A stretch of 64,000 bases of DNA, from assembly GCA_946965045.2 (NCBI GenBank), contig OX337235.1, positions 2,185,508 to 2,249,507 on the forward strand, written 5' to 3'. This document shows, piece after piece, positions 44,743-55,701 of this stretch. The position numbers were made by a program, and so were the translations under genes. Below the pieces are notes generated by a model. The model ran no database searches. It was not told the origin of the DNA and saw only the letters and a list, made by a program, of their open reading frames with translations. Position 1 is the stretch's first letter. Each line of letters opens with the position of its first letter. The stretch comes from Epithemia pelagica. Taxonomy: Eukaryota > Bacillariophyta > Bacillariophyceae > Surirellales > Surirellaceae.

Positions 44743-46029
44743 TCATTTCCGTGACTTCTTCTGGCGGGTTAGCGCCGGATTGTCGCGATTCGACTCGGAC
44801 TTGCGCTTTGCCGCAGGCTTGGCATCATCATCGGAACTATCGGACGATGAGTCATTGCCGCTGGCTCGAGGTGGATCGCGCAATGGGGGCAAGCTCACCA
44901 TTGAATTCTTCGCGAGAACGGACAGGGCAGCGATGTTCCTCTGAAACTTCTTGGAAAAGAACTTCATCTCTTTGGGCTTGCTGGAATCACCCTTGCCCGT
45001 GCGATTCTCCCGCATTTCCTTCAACTTCTTGCGCTGGGCGTGAGAAAGCTTCTGATATTCGTCTTTCTTATAATATCGGTCTTCTACGCCGCCACTAGCC
45101 TTCCCCCCCAGACTTAGTCTTACCAGAATTAGAATCAGTCTTGGTACTGATACTCGATACTTGAGACTGACTAGCCGATGGACGCTGTGCTAAGAAATTC
45201 TTAAACAAGGAGACGGCACGAGTGAAATCGGCTTGTAGAGAATCATCCGACATGATTCATGTCTTCACCGCTTGAAATTGGTCGGTCTTGATTCCGTCCA
45301 TCAGATGCCGAACCTTAGAATGGTCATCGATGCCAGGATGGACGCCCTGCTGGCGTAATCCTTCTAAGATCGCGTGCTGATTCACGTGGATCTTACAGTA
45401 TTTCTCGAAGTTGAACCGTTTATGTTCACCGTTGTAACTCGTGTTCATAAGTTTCCGTTCAGCTTCGTTGGCCAAATTGTTCGCGTTGTTCGGCCCTAAG
45501 TAATGGTCAAACAAGGCTTGATAAGCCGCTCGCCCGTCGCGATTTCGGCTCGCCTTGCGGATGTAGGTCGAGCAATCCATCCGTTCACACATAGCGGACA
45601 AACGGATCCAAACCTTGGCCCGATCCTGCAAGTACTGACGGGTAAAACCGTCGTTCGGTCCGTTTCCAACACGGTGACGAGCGCGTGCAATCATCTCGGC
45701 CTCGTCGGACTCAAATCCACCTTGCGGGTCAGCTCCGGGGAATTCGTCCGTCCGGATCACGTCTTGAGATTCATCTCGGCTAGGATAGAAACCTCAAAGC
45801 CTGGATTAGGGACAGGCGGCGGAGCTGCAACTCCTGCCGCAGCGGCAGGAGGAGCTTGGACACCACCGGGGCGACGGACGGCCTTGCAGAGATTGGTGAC
45901 GCCGTCGTCGTCCAAGTCGCGGAGGTCTTCGATCGAGGAGAGTCCTTGGCGGTCCACAACGTACTGGGATGCCGGGTTGGAGAACTGGAGGCGGATGAAC
46001 GCCTGACGCATTGCAGCTGGAGCGGCCAT
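44743..46029 (-). pseudogene. gag: Copia element 2 gag, frameshifted
   Basis: Starts at the ATG at 46029 (MAAPAAMRQAF...). Continues in a second frame from about 45,760 with the Copia capsid pattern (NRDGRAAYQALFDHYLGPN, ...FNFEKYCKIHVNQHAIL). The frame changes again near 45.25 kb and at a G/C homopolymer near 45.1 kb. The basic C-terminal part (YYKKDEYQKLSHAQRKKLKEMREN...) ends in TGA at 44745-44743, in the same frame as the pol that follows. The C-terminus has no CCHC knuckle; it is Ser/Asp- and Lys-rich. Confidence 0.75.
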
Positions 46030-46885
46030 GGTAGTCAAAACAACAATCAACTCGTAACTTCTTGAAACACTTCCTCAAAAGTGAGCTTTCCAAGACGAGT
46101 TTTGCCATGATTTTAATCCATTCCCTACGTAGAACCACTACTGGGTTGCACACAATCCTTGATTGTTGCTCAAAATCGGTCGTGCCAGACCTAACCCACA
46201 TGATCTTGGCCCTAATTGGCTAGATCCACGTAGGAGCCCGGAAAAGTCTTTTCGTTGGTTCCACAAGACACCCGAACCACGTCTAGGTATATTTTGTCCT
46301 GCAGTGGAAGGCCTCACATAGAGCTAAGCTCATGTGCTCCCGGCCAGAGGGATAACAAACCGCAAAATGTGAGACAAGTCCCAAACGGTTGCGGTGCGAC
46401 ACTGTACTTATTCCAAAATTCAGCACTGTGCAACAATGAGTACCCCCCCCCCCTCCGTTGAGAAGGCTGTTTCGGACACATGCCCCCATTTCATCCACAT
46501 GAAAAGTGGTCCCAGGAATATTCTCTGGACCATTTTCCCAGGGTAAAATGCGAATCACACATATAACTGGTTTTGGGATGCGTTCTGATTTCGAATTCCG
46601 CAACCATGGCGGATCTGGTTCACTGGGATGGATCCAGTAGGGAAGACCGTCGCCATTCCCCCAATCTGCGCACCTTTTCGCAGACAACGGTAGCGCCAAA
46701 CGATAGTAACGTACCATTATCATTGTGCCTGCACGAGCCCATTCACAGGTGCAATCGGTCAACCAATGAGCCCCAACAGTTGGGTTATATCTGTCGGTTT
46801 GCCTTACCGGCTTGGGCATGACGCCAACGATCGCAGCCATCTGTCCAGGCATTGGACCGTCTACTTCCATGTTGTCGGCCAGTTT

Positions 46886-46898
46886 GGGTCTGATAAAC
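46886..46898 (-). promoter_or_regulatory. Primer-binding site of Copia element 2
   Basis: GGGTCTGATAAAC on the + strand, directly inside the 5' LTR, identical to the 13 bases in element 1 although the LTRs themselves are unrelated. Confidence 0.65.
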
Positions 46899-47051
46899 TA
46901 AGAAAACCCGTCCGTTGGGCATACGGAGCACCGTCATGGGTGCACGGGTACAAATGTCATTCCAAACAAAGAAGTGAACTAAAATATAGGTTACAGAGTC
47001 ACTACTCCCTATCTTCTCGATTTTCATACGTACGACATACATACTTTCTTA
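46899..47051 (-). repeat. Copia element 2, 5' LTR
   Basis: 153 bp, TAAGAAA...TTTCTTA, two substitutions relative to the 3' LTR. Followed by GCTC at 47052-47055. Confidence 0.92.
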
Positions 47052-47216
47052 GCTCAGCTGCACGTGTGCCGCCGTTGGATGAACTTCGTTTTCGGGAGCT
47101 TACCTCCATACCCCATACCCGACTTACTTATTTATTTGGCCTGTTGTTGAGACCTTCTGGCAAGACGGCAGTTCGCAGCCTCTGGTTCTGGTAGTCGAAG
47201 AGCCTATCGCTATGAG

Positions 47217-47232
47217 TGGGTATTGTAGATTG
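47217..47232. repeat. Left target duplication of the LINE
   Basis: TGGGTATTGTAGATTG, repeated at the other end of the LINE (55330-55350) with an extra TATTG inside. It is immediately followed by a run of ten A at the LINE boundary. Confidence 0.6.
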
Positions 47233-47350
47233 AAAAAAAAAACTGGAAATCTATTATAACGCTGCCGCACGCACCACGCATGATGACGCCGACCGACGCG
47301 CCGGGCCTAGAAAACTAGGCAAGGACTAAATAGGGTAGCTTGAGAGGAGC

Positions 47351-50300
47351 TCAAGCTAGTCCAGCATAATGAAGGATGACGGGACGCCATGTGTTGAGCC
47401 AGGTATGTAGTTGTGTGGATGTGGTTTCGTAAGGGAAATGTGTTGCTGTGGAATCATAAAAGAAGGTGCGGTCAGCCGGAGGAACAGACGGTTGTAAAAG
47501 ATACAACTCGACAATCTCGCGGCGGGCCTGGTTAAGAGCGGCGGCTTCTCGGGTGGGAGCATTATGGCCATGAACATCAAGGTTACGACGTGTCCACAGG
47601 TTGTGTACATGTTGCCATATGATTTTGATAGTACCGCAAATAGAACGGTGACCAGAAAACTTGATAGGATTCAGTTCATGGGTAGAAACGAAAGCATCTT
47701 GGAGACGGATCCAGTCTTTAACAAAACGACCAAAGAATACTTGATCCCAGCCAACGAGTGTTTGGCGGGTAATCAAGACCTGATATTGAGGAGGTACAGT
47801 TGGGAGAACAATTGGGGTATCAGCTAGCCAAAGGCGCATAACTTCACGGAGAATGGTAGCAAGGCATGGATCAAATGAGTTCTCAGTCCAGAACGAATTG
47901 AGTTCATCAAACATTGGACCGGTCCAATTCCGTCTAGATGGGCAACGAAGAAAGTGGGAGCGGTTTTCTGGAATGGTTGGACAATTAGGGCACATACACG
48001 TGTAGTGGGTTGCGTAGTGTTGTTTGAGGGTACCGACTGGCAGCCAGTTGTGAACATACTTGGTGAGAAAGTGGCGGCGGTGGAAGTTGGCGCGTATAAC
48101 GGAACCGTGTGTATCCCAGCAAATCAAATCAAAGACTGCTGGTGACCAATGATGTTTTGTTTGCAGGTACTCGGTAATCACCGGATCGCTTGAGAGACGG
48201 CGTAGAGTGCTTCTGTAGTTAGAAGTGATGGTCCCAGAAGGGCCATGTAACGCGGCAACAGTGCCAGTAATAAGTGGGCAGAACCGTGACGAGAGGGTCG
48301 AGGGGTAACAGTAATCGCCAGCTAAGCGGTCGGCTTGTACATTCAACTGGGCTTCGAGAGAGAGTGTCTCATATGGATGATAACGATCTTGATGTGCTTT
48401 GACATGACTGAGCGGAGGAATCGAAGGAAACTGACGCAACGTGTAAATGATCGACTGGTGCAAGTCCCAGTCAGGATCCATTGTTGAGTAGGGATATTCA
48501 ACTTGCCATTCAAGCCTTTGGCTGACTGTCTCAATCATACTTAAGGAGTCCGTGTAGAAATGAAGGTCACCGGGAAGAGGCTGATGATGAAAAAGGCACA
48601 GATGGTAGATGGAACGGAGCAAAGACAAATAACCATAGCTTTCTGCTCGGAACGAAGATGTCCTGAACCCTGGAGCAGGGCCGGCCAATTCAAACAGGCG
48701 TTTGTTATCATAAGAGACGCATACGGCACCGAAACTCCCAGTAAAAAGAGCCACAGAACCATCACTGCATAAGACGAGACCATTGTTGAATTGTTCGAAC
48801 AGAGTAGTAGGAGAGCAACAGAGAACAAATCCGGAAAGAAGATCTTGTTCCCACTTGGGTAGAGTCGTCACATGGGAAGCAAATGTACTAGGAATTTCTG
48901 GTGGTACAGGATCCAGACGGTGACTATACTTGTGGAGAATCCTTTGATTGAATGGAGCAGGTGTCGTCGTGACGGGGACAGCGGCTGCTGGGACAATGAG
49001 AGTGAGTTGGTCCGTCGGTGAGAACCAGCCGTAAAAAGTTTCTTGATAGATACGGTAGTTGGCGCCGTCAAGGATAAACAGTCGTGAGGATTGTTCACAC
49101 AAGTAGCAGTTCCATTTCCGAAGTGTTGAATAGCCGGTCTTCAACCATTTGCCCAAAGGCTGATTGAGTTGTCTATCGGTGTTGCCAGTGGTGAGTGTTG
49201 AAAGAAATTTCCGCCACAGGTTCCATGCTTTGGTGCTAGGATAATCTTGGTAGGCTGTTAGTCCTCGTAGAGTAGAATGTTGTAGTTGTAGACGGAGGGT
49301 TGGTGCTAAGGATAGGGATTCCCCGTTGCAGGTAGTAATATCACTAACCAGGGTGATACCGAGGTACAATCGGCATGCATTGAGCAGTTGAAGATCCAAT
49401 GGTTTGGTCGTAAATTGCAATGCATGATCCATGACAAACGAATCGTTCTCTCTTTGCAGGGGTATGATGAAATCTTGTGCAAGTTCAATTCGGCAATCCA
49501 CAGTAGCTAAGAAGGATCGAAGAGAGGGAAGCCACATCATAGGAGCGAGATGAGGAAGTGGAGTCTTTAAATTGTCAAGAATAGAGACACTTGTACCTGC
49601 GAGCCATTGACCCCAGGACACGGTAATATGAGCAAGATCAGACGGCAAGCCTTGTGACCGTAAGCAAGCAAGGAACATGTATACTTGGGAAATACCACGC
49701 TCGGTGGTTAAAGATCGGAGACCAATACCTCCATAATCGGGAGAACCGTATACGATAGCATTTGGAGTGCACCTGTTATAACCGCATTTTGGTAACAGAG
49801 CCTTCTTGAATTGTCGTTGGAGGGCTTTACAGTGCTTGTCAGAGAGGGATGATGACGGCATTGGGTAGGTAATGCTTGGTAAGTAGACGGAATGATAATA
49901 CGCCCAGGCGTCTGTTCGATTAAACGGGCTTCGTGCCATGACACTGGTATGGTGACTGTTTTTCTTGGCTAGAGCATGGAAGAGACTTCGGTCGGTTGAA
50001 GCAGGTGATTTCATTACACCAAGTGTTTTATGGCTTTGATAAGCAGAGAGCTGCTTTAACGGATACGGTGAATTGTTGTTGTTAAACTGTATGCTGATGC
50101 GAGGTCCGATCTGGCCATTGCAAAGGTACGGTAGCCCATCAATTGTAAAGTTGAAGTAGAGGAAGTGATACGAGCATTTGGTATCTTCCAAAGCTCCGCC
50201 CGAAACTTGTAACACATCATTCCACCTTTGAGCGTCCTTGCTAGCCTTGGCGATGTAGTGTTCTGGTGATTGACGCTTTGGCAAGTTGAAGTCGTTGGTA

Positions 50301-53300
50301 CTCCCGCTGGTGTCATCCACGAATACTATCATAAAGACTTGGGCCTCAATCTCTCCTTGTGGGGAACGAAATGTCGCTCCATGAGCCTTTTCATCGTAAG
50401 CATGGAAAAGTACCGAACTGATTACACACCATATTCCTGGAGAGTTTCTTGCTCCCTGTCCGGAGCCGTAGATTGGGAAAATTTTGCAGTGTTTGTAAAA
50501 CTTCTCTGATACACCAAGTTGCGTCTTGAGGTAGTATTTTGCATCTTCTAGTGTTGCAGCATTGATAAATACTACTGATCGGTGCTGGCCATAGGATCGA
50601 GATGCTAGGCTGCCAAACGACATCACGATTCTGTCGTAGCACGCCGTTGCATCGTAGTCGAGGTGGACTAGCGGCCGTTTGCTCGCGCGGCTAATCTCAT
50701 ATTGGAACTCTTCCAACATGGTTGGAAGGATGGCGTCTTTTCCTGGAACTCCACCGAACTGTTGTGGATGTAAAAGTTGATTGTTAGAACCGTTGCGTAT
50801 CATCTGTCTCCATTTCACTGCTAAGATCAAGTTATAATCCTGTTCATACAGGTGTATAACTCTTAGACGGTGAATCCGATGATTGTTTGGTTCCTTCAAT
50901 ATCATCACGTTGACGATATCTTTCCATCGTGATAGGCTGTAGCGATGGCTGATAGCTAGATTGAGCATTGCCACTTGCCATTCGATGAGTTGTTGTTGTT
51001 GATGTTCCAATTGGATTGTTGTTTCTTTGTCATCTTCGATGGCGATGGGAGTGACTAGTGCCTTGCTATGTGAAAGATGGAATCCTGAAGGAGAAGTGGA
51101 AGTCTTTTCCGGCCATGATCGAATTTTCTCTTTCCACTCTTCTATTGTGATCGTGTCCTTGATTTCATCAAGGTTTGTGCGAGCTTGCATATGATGCACC
51201 ACGTCCTGAGTTACCGAGTCCAATTCGTTTGTATTCCACTGTCCCTCGAGAATGAGATCTGCTACATGAGTAGATGCGCCCCAATCTACCCATTCTGAGA
51301 ATGGCGGCCGGGTTGGGAACAAACCATCAGCTTGGCCGAAATGGGTTTGGTTGCGTTGTAGGAGACGACTCTCTATCTCTTCTGGTGTGTCAATGCTAAT
51401 CCAATCCACGCAAGACTTGTAGTTGACATCGTCAGGATCAGCCGGTACGTCCAGTCTCGTGATACCTGCTTTCTCAGCTCCTCGACATTGACAAATCTTT
51501 CTGTACATACTCTTGGTTCTTTCGGCTGCCATAAGGTTCTTGATAAGTTTAGCCTTTTTCTTGTTGCCTTTTGCTTCTGCGTCCTTAAGTTGTATAAGTT
51601 GTTCATTCTGACGATGGAAGACGGCGTCTTTAGTTGATTGGCGGATCTGTTGTTGGATTTGTTTGCATAGTGTTTTACATTCGGCCAGAGTCGTTGGTAT
51701 TTCGAAGTCTTCATCTTGTTCTCTGTATCTTGCGATCGCTTCTTCGAATGATCGTTTTAGTCGGATAGATGATATTGTCTTGAGTAACACGTTCTTTCGA
51801 CGGCGTAGAGTTGCCAATTCCGACGAGAATGCTATGTTTCTAGGCTTTCTTGTACATTGTTTCGCTCCAAATATCCCGGCGCGTTGAAAGTCCCCATCAA
51901 GTTGTTCCTGCACCTGTGGTGTCCATAGAGTTTTAGCTCTCTCCAATCGTGTCCCGAAGTTATGTTCGCTAAGATAGCGGTGTTTTGCAGTGATATACTG
52001 TCGAACAGCGACAGGGTCCTTTGCAGTGAATTCTCTGCAGGGCAATGGCGCTAAGGACTGGGTTTTGTTTCCAAAAAGAGCCAGGGTGTCCAAATTGAGT
52101 ATCATACCTCTGTGATCTCCGCTTCCTCGAAATTTAAAAGGTTCGTAGCAAGCTTGCCGAACAGCGTCTGCTACTCCTTCACTTGCCAGAATAAAGTCGA
52201 TTCTCTCCTGTCCCATCACGTGTGTACCGAAGTCTGAGTATCCTATTTGTTGTTGCATCACATCCACCAGATTGCATTGCGATCCAAGTGCTGACATTCC
52301 TTCGCCTGAGTCTGACATTGGCTCGTTGAAGTCTCCTAACAACAAAATTTCACATTGTTGGTCTTGGTATCGTAGGATAAATTCTTTCAGGTCCATTATG
52401 AATGCTTCTCGTGGGGATTCCTGTCGTCCTTGAACTAATAGCATGCTAGATTGCTGGGCTGATGCTGTATATGATCGGACTGTCGTGTTTCCGTCATTGT
52501 CGGTGTAAGTAATCGTCTGTTTACAGACTTGGTACGCTGCTACGACCAACAGCTTCTTGTTGTTCTTACAACTCATCAGTTGAAATGACCAGCGACCGAG
52601 TGAGTCGCTGCCTTGATCCATAATTCTGGCTGTAATACTGCCTTGTGAGCCCATGAGTGTTCCCCCTGGTTTGTAGTACCGTTTTCGTGCTGGTATGTTG
52701 CTGCTCCCGAACGTTGTTTTTGAGAATTCAAAGTGCTTTCTTGTGGTATTGTGGATGATATTCTTGACAGCGGATTTTGTCGAATCAATGTTGGTTTCCG
52801 CTAATCCCCAAGTGACGGCTTGTAGTTTTTGCATTTCTTCGCCGCATTTTCGCTGAGGGTGAATCCATTTATGTTGGCAAAGTAGATTCTGAAACGATCT
52901 TCCTCTTTCTCATTTTCTTTAATTTCGTCCCCGATGAAAGGATTTGTTGCTAAATTTTCAGCCGCCGTTGTATTGTCCTCTGGAATGGTTGAGTTGATGC
53001 TGTTTTGTGAGCCACTATCTTGTGTCTGGCGTGTGTTATGATTGGTCGCGTGAGTGTCATCGTTTGTTTGTGTAGAGTCAGTTGCTTGTATGGAGTTGGT
53101 TGCTTGTCTAGTGTCTGTGGCTTGTCTGGTGTCAGTTGTTCTTCTAGGATTGATTGCTTGTCTGGTATCGGTTGCTTGTCTGGCATCAGTTGCTTGTCTG
53201 GAATCGGTTCCTGTGTTGGCATTTGTTGGACAATTTGTTGGTTGTGGTTCGTTGAGTAAATGTATTGTTGTTGATTTTTCTAAGCTATTCAGTACTTGCA

Positions 53301-53352
53301 GATAGTTGTTGTTTGTTGCTAAGTAAGTGTTGTTTCCTCTACGACCGCTCAT
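47351..53352 (-). pseudogene. LINE ORF2: endonuclease, RT, RNase H, zinc knuckle; one frameshift
   Basis: Two frames: 53352-52801 (184 codons) and 52834-47351 (1827 codons), joined by a one-base shift near 52,830. The N-terminal frame has a Thr/Gln-rich repeat region and ends in the start of the endonuclease (RIYFANINGF). The main frame continues it with GLAETNID, LLLGDFN (near 52,330), RIDFILAS and SGDHRG. The RT follows: HLDYDATACYDRI, GSGQGARNSPGIW, and FVDDT (near 50,310-50,330). RNase H has CSDGS (near 48,765), FRAESYG, YTDSLSM and QADRLAG. A C-x2-C...H-x4-C knuckle (near 47,950-47,995) ends the catalytic part. Apart from the one shift the protein is intact, so the insertion is fairly young. 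Confidence 0.85.
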
Positions 53353-55204
53353 CGGTGACACTGTCGTAACCACTAACATCCAAGTTAGACGGATGTAGCG
53401 TCATACTCACGTCCACTGGACCGTGAGAGGCATTTGTCTGTTCCGTGGCCTGAGATCCTTCTGTTGAGGCGGCAGACGGTGTTGTTGGTTGTTGTCCATA
53501 GGACTGTAGGAGACGTTGCTCGAGTGCTTGAAAACAAGCTTCAGCTGCTGCGTTTAGCGCTGAGATGATTCGGTCAATATCTGACGCTGGAACTTGTCCT
53601 TGCGGTAGAGGAGGGGATTGAACGTGGCCTTGTGGAGTGTATTGCACATGTTCTTGATTGGAAGGAGTATTATATGTGTTGGTTGGCGGTTGTCCTTGAG
53701 TGGCAGAATTTTCGGCTTGTTGCTGTTCGCTTGTCTCCTGTCCTTTTGCACGACGCAATTGTTCTCGTAGGTCTGCATTCTCTTTTTCTAAACGAGCGTT
53801 TTCCGCCATCACTCGCTTGTCGCGTTCGTCATTTGTGGTCAGTTGACTCGGCGTTACAGAGGATCTTCTGGTTTCCACGACTCTCGGAATGTTGAGGACA
53901 GTCTTTACGTTGGTAGGGCTAATCCAGGCTTGAGTGACTGCTGATGATCCGGATGGCGGCTTTCCTCGAGCATCATTTGCTTCATCATCATCGTCTAGCA
54001 TGTTTTCTTTTGCATACATTGAGGCGCATGAGGATAAGTACGTTTCGTAGGAGACTTCGTTGGTGTCGTCATTGTCTACGATTCGGCGTTTGTGCTTAAA
54101 CGCAACTCTAGCGGGTTGCGGCAGGTTTCCTGGACTCCTGTTCTCGTTTTGAATAATTTCTTGGACCCAATTGGCAATCGATTCATCCAATTTGTCCGCG
54201 ACAAAATCAAAGTTAGCTTCTGTTGTATGAACATTCCAACGTCCCTTTTCCTCCAGTTTCTTGTGTCTTGAAATTTCGGTAACTCCTTCGATTTGGAAGA
54301 TGTTCGCTTCGAGGTAGAACATAATGTCTTCGTTAACTCCTTCGATAGGCACCACTTTGTGTTCTGAGAGAAAATCGTTTTGGGCATAAATCGATTCCAA
54401 GTAATACGTTTGGCTCTTGTCGCTCTCATGTTTAAAACGGTGGAACATGAACTGAGGATCCTTCTTGAACGTTTCGTTTAGGAGGCGTAGCATCTCCTTT
54501 GCGTCTTCTTGTCGGCATTGGAGGCCGTATGCCTTTGTCGAGCGATAGCGTTTCCGGAGAGTATATGTAAACGGTGACGAAAAATGGATACGAAATTTTG
54601 GAACCTTCTTTTCCGGGCACTTAGTTTGTTTGTAGATTTCTTTGAAAAGCCTTTCGGTTACTTTGCTCTCCATTGTGTTGGCAGGATCGATTCCGACGAA
54701 AAACCCGATGTTCGAGATACGCGTCTCATCTTCTTTCCAGTGATGCACTAGCATTTTTCCTTTGTGTTCTTTCAACCGTTGCTCTACTGAATGATGGCGT
54801 CGGATCTGGCTGATCGGAACCCTTGAATGGATACGATGAAAGATTAGATACAGGGGGTCTCGCTGCTTCTTGTCATTGCCTTTCATAAAGTGCAATTTGT
54901 AGTTTCTTGCGTAATCGTTGTAATTCTTCAGGGTTTTGAGATCTTTTACTTTCCTCCCATGATTGTTAAAAATCGTGACCTCTGGGCAAACTTGCCGAAT
55001 GACTTGTAGGACTGAGAAGTGGGTTGATGCGACCTTGGTGTTTTCATTTTTATCAGGGCGAAAGAGAAACTTAACTACGTATTCTTTTTCTTCGCCTTCG
55101 TAATGGACTTTCTTGTTATCGACGTCTGTTGTATTATTACTTGCTTCGTCCATCTCTTGGTCCTTGGAGGAAGGATTTCGGGCCTCTACGCCGTCGTCGG
55201 CCAT
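53339..55204 (-). CDS. LINE ORF1 protein
   Basis: 621 residues from the ATG at 55204. The N-terminus is acidic. The central ~350 residues are ordered and basic (for example RDPLYLIFHRIHSRVPISQIRRHHS), with no RRM or CCHC motif visible. A Glu/Arg coiled coil (VMAENARLEKENADLREQLRRA) precedes a Gln/Pro-rich segment and a short helix (IDRIISALNAAAEACFQALEQRLLQ). ORF1 proteins normally bind the element RNA and act as chaperones. The arrangement of a basic domain before the coiled coil is unlike the vertebrate L1 order. The frame is complete. Confidence 0.8.
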   Translation of the reverse strand: MADDGVEARNPSSKDQEMDEASNNTTDVDNKKVHYEGEEKEYVVKFLFRPDKNENTKVASTHFSVLQVIRQVCPEVTIFNNHGRKVKDLKTLKNYNDYARNYKLHFMKGNDKKQRDPLYLIFHRIHSRVPISQIRRHHSVEQRLKEHKGKMLVHHWKEDETRISNIGFFVGIDPANTMESKVTERLFKEIYKQTKCPEKKVPKFRIHFSSPFTYTLRKRYRSTKAYGLQCRQEDAKEMLRLLNETFKKDPQFMFHRFKHESDKSQTYYLESIYAQNDFLSEHKVVPIEGVNEDIMFYLEANIFQIEGVTEISRHKKLEEKGRWNVHTTEANFDFVADKLDESIANWVQEIIQNENRSPGNLPQPARVAFKHKRRIVDNDDTNEVSYETYLSSCASMYAKENMLDDDDEANDARGKPPSGSSAVTQAWISPTNVKTVLNIPRVVETRRSSVTPSQLTTNDERDKRVMAENARLEKENADLREQLRRAKGQETSEQQQAENSATQGQPPTNTYNTPSNQEHVQYTPQGHVQSPPLPQGQVPASDIDRIISALNAAAEACFQALEQRLLQSYGQQPTTPSAASTEGSQATEQTNASHGPVDVSMTLHPSNLDVSGYDSVTDERS

Positions 55205-55329
55205 GGCGGTCGTAGAGGTGCGCCAGCGGCTACGTAGCGCTCAGTACTGAGTCTACTAAGATTTCAAAATACCAATGACGACTCACTGAGTAACGAGGGC
55301 TTTCACTTTTGCCTGAACTCAGAATTATG

Positions 55330-55350
55330 TGGGTATTGTATTGTAGATTG
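55330..55350. repeat. Right target duplication of the LINE
   Basis: TGGGTATTGTATTGTAGATTG, the counterpart of 47217-47232 with an internal TATTG duplication. Confidence 0.6.
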
Positions 55351-55701
55351 TAGCACAACAGGCCATTTTCGCGGTCGCACGGGCGGCAAGAACCAACAAA
55401 GTCCTCTGCCACATATTACGAGTGTCAAAAACTACCTAACTCTTAGTCTACTCCTATGTCAAAAATAACTTAGTCTACCGACAGTCGGTTGACTACTGGG
55501 ATCTGGGATAAACCTTACCTGAGACTGAGACTACGTGGTTCTCGAAGAATTTCCAGTGCTATCGTGTCGGTATCAAGGATCAAGGGGCATCGAGGAGGAC
55601 TTTCATGGTGGTGATTCATCCAGGTGGTTTACATTTCATATGGGCTACATTTCTATGGTACAGGAAAGCACACACTTCAGAGGATGTTTGTGGGTCATCT
55701 T
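55351..55701. other. Intergenic region right of the LINE
   Basis: 3' flank of the HTTM-like gene. It contains a possible splice donor on the minus strand (CAG-GTAAGG near 55,520), which may belong to a transcript interrupted by the LINE. No convincing exon was found. Confidence 0.4.

Larger units (their letters stand above)
40439..47051 (-). mobile_element. Ty1/Copia (CoDi-like) LTR retrotransposon, element 2 (decayed)
   Basis: 6613 bp, minus orientation, 153-bp LTRs differing at two positions (near 40494-40496 and 46954-46956). Termini are TAAGAAA...TTTCTTA rather than TG...CA. If the MITE at 39651-40438 is discounted, the left flank ends GCTC (39644-39647) and the right flank begins GCTC (47052-47055), a 4-bp target duplication. 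A purine tract GAGGGGAC abuts the 3' LTR. The primer-binding site matches that of element 1. Gag and pol contain several frameshifts. Confidence 0.92.
47233..55329 (-). mobile_element. Non-LTR retrotransposon (LINE) with two ORFs and RNase H
   Basis: About 8.1 kb between imperfect 16-21-bp direct repeats. In minus orientation it carries ORF1 (coiled-coil protein), then ORF2 (apurinic-type endonuclease, reverse transcriptase, RNase H, C-terminal zinc knuckle). ORF2's ATG overlaps the end of ORF1 by 14 nt. The LINE 3' end at the left is a run of ten A on the + strand, i.e. poly-T on the element strand, so there is no ordinary poly-A tail. The RNase H after RT places it with the I/Ingi-like LINE groups; the precise clade was not determined. 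Confidence 0.88.

Noticed and set aside
47233-47242. Run of ten A as an ordinary LINE poly-A tail
   Set aside because: The LINE is on the minus strand, so a true poly-A tail would read as T on the + strand; orientation is wrong.
53085-53220. Regularly spaced repeats resembling a CRISPR array
   Set aside because: Period is 18 nt with no spacers, lies in frame within LINE ORF2, and the host is eukaryotic.
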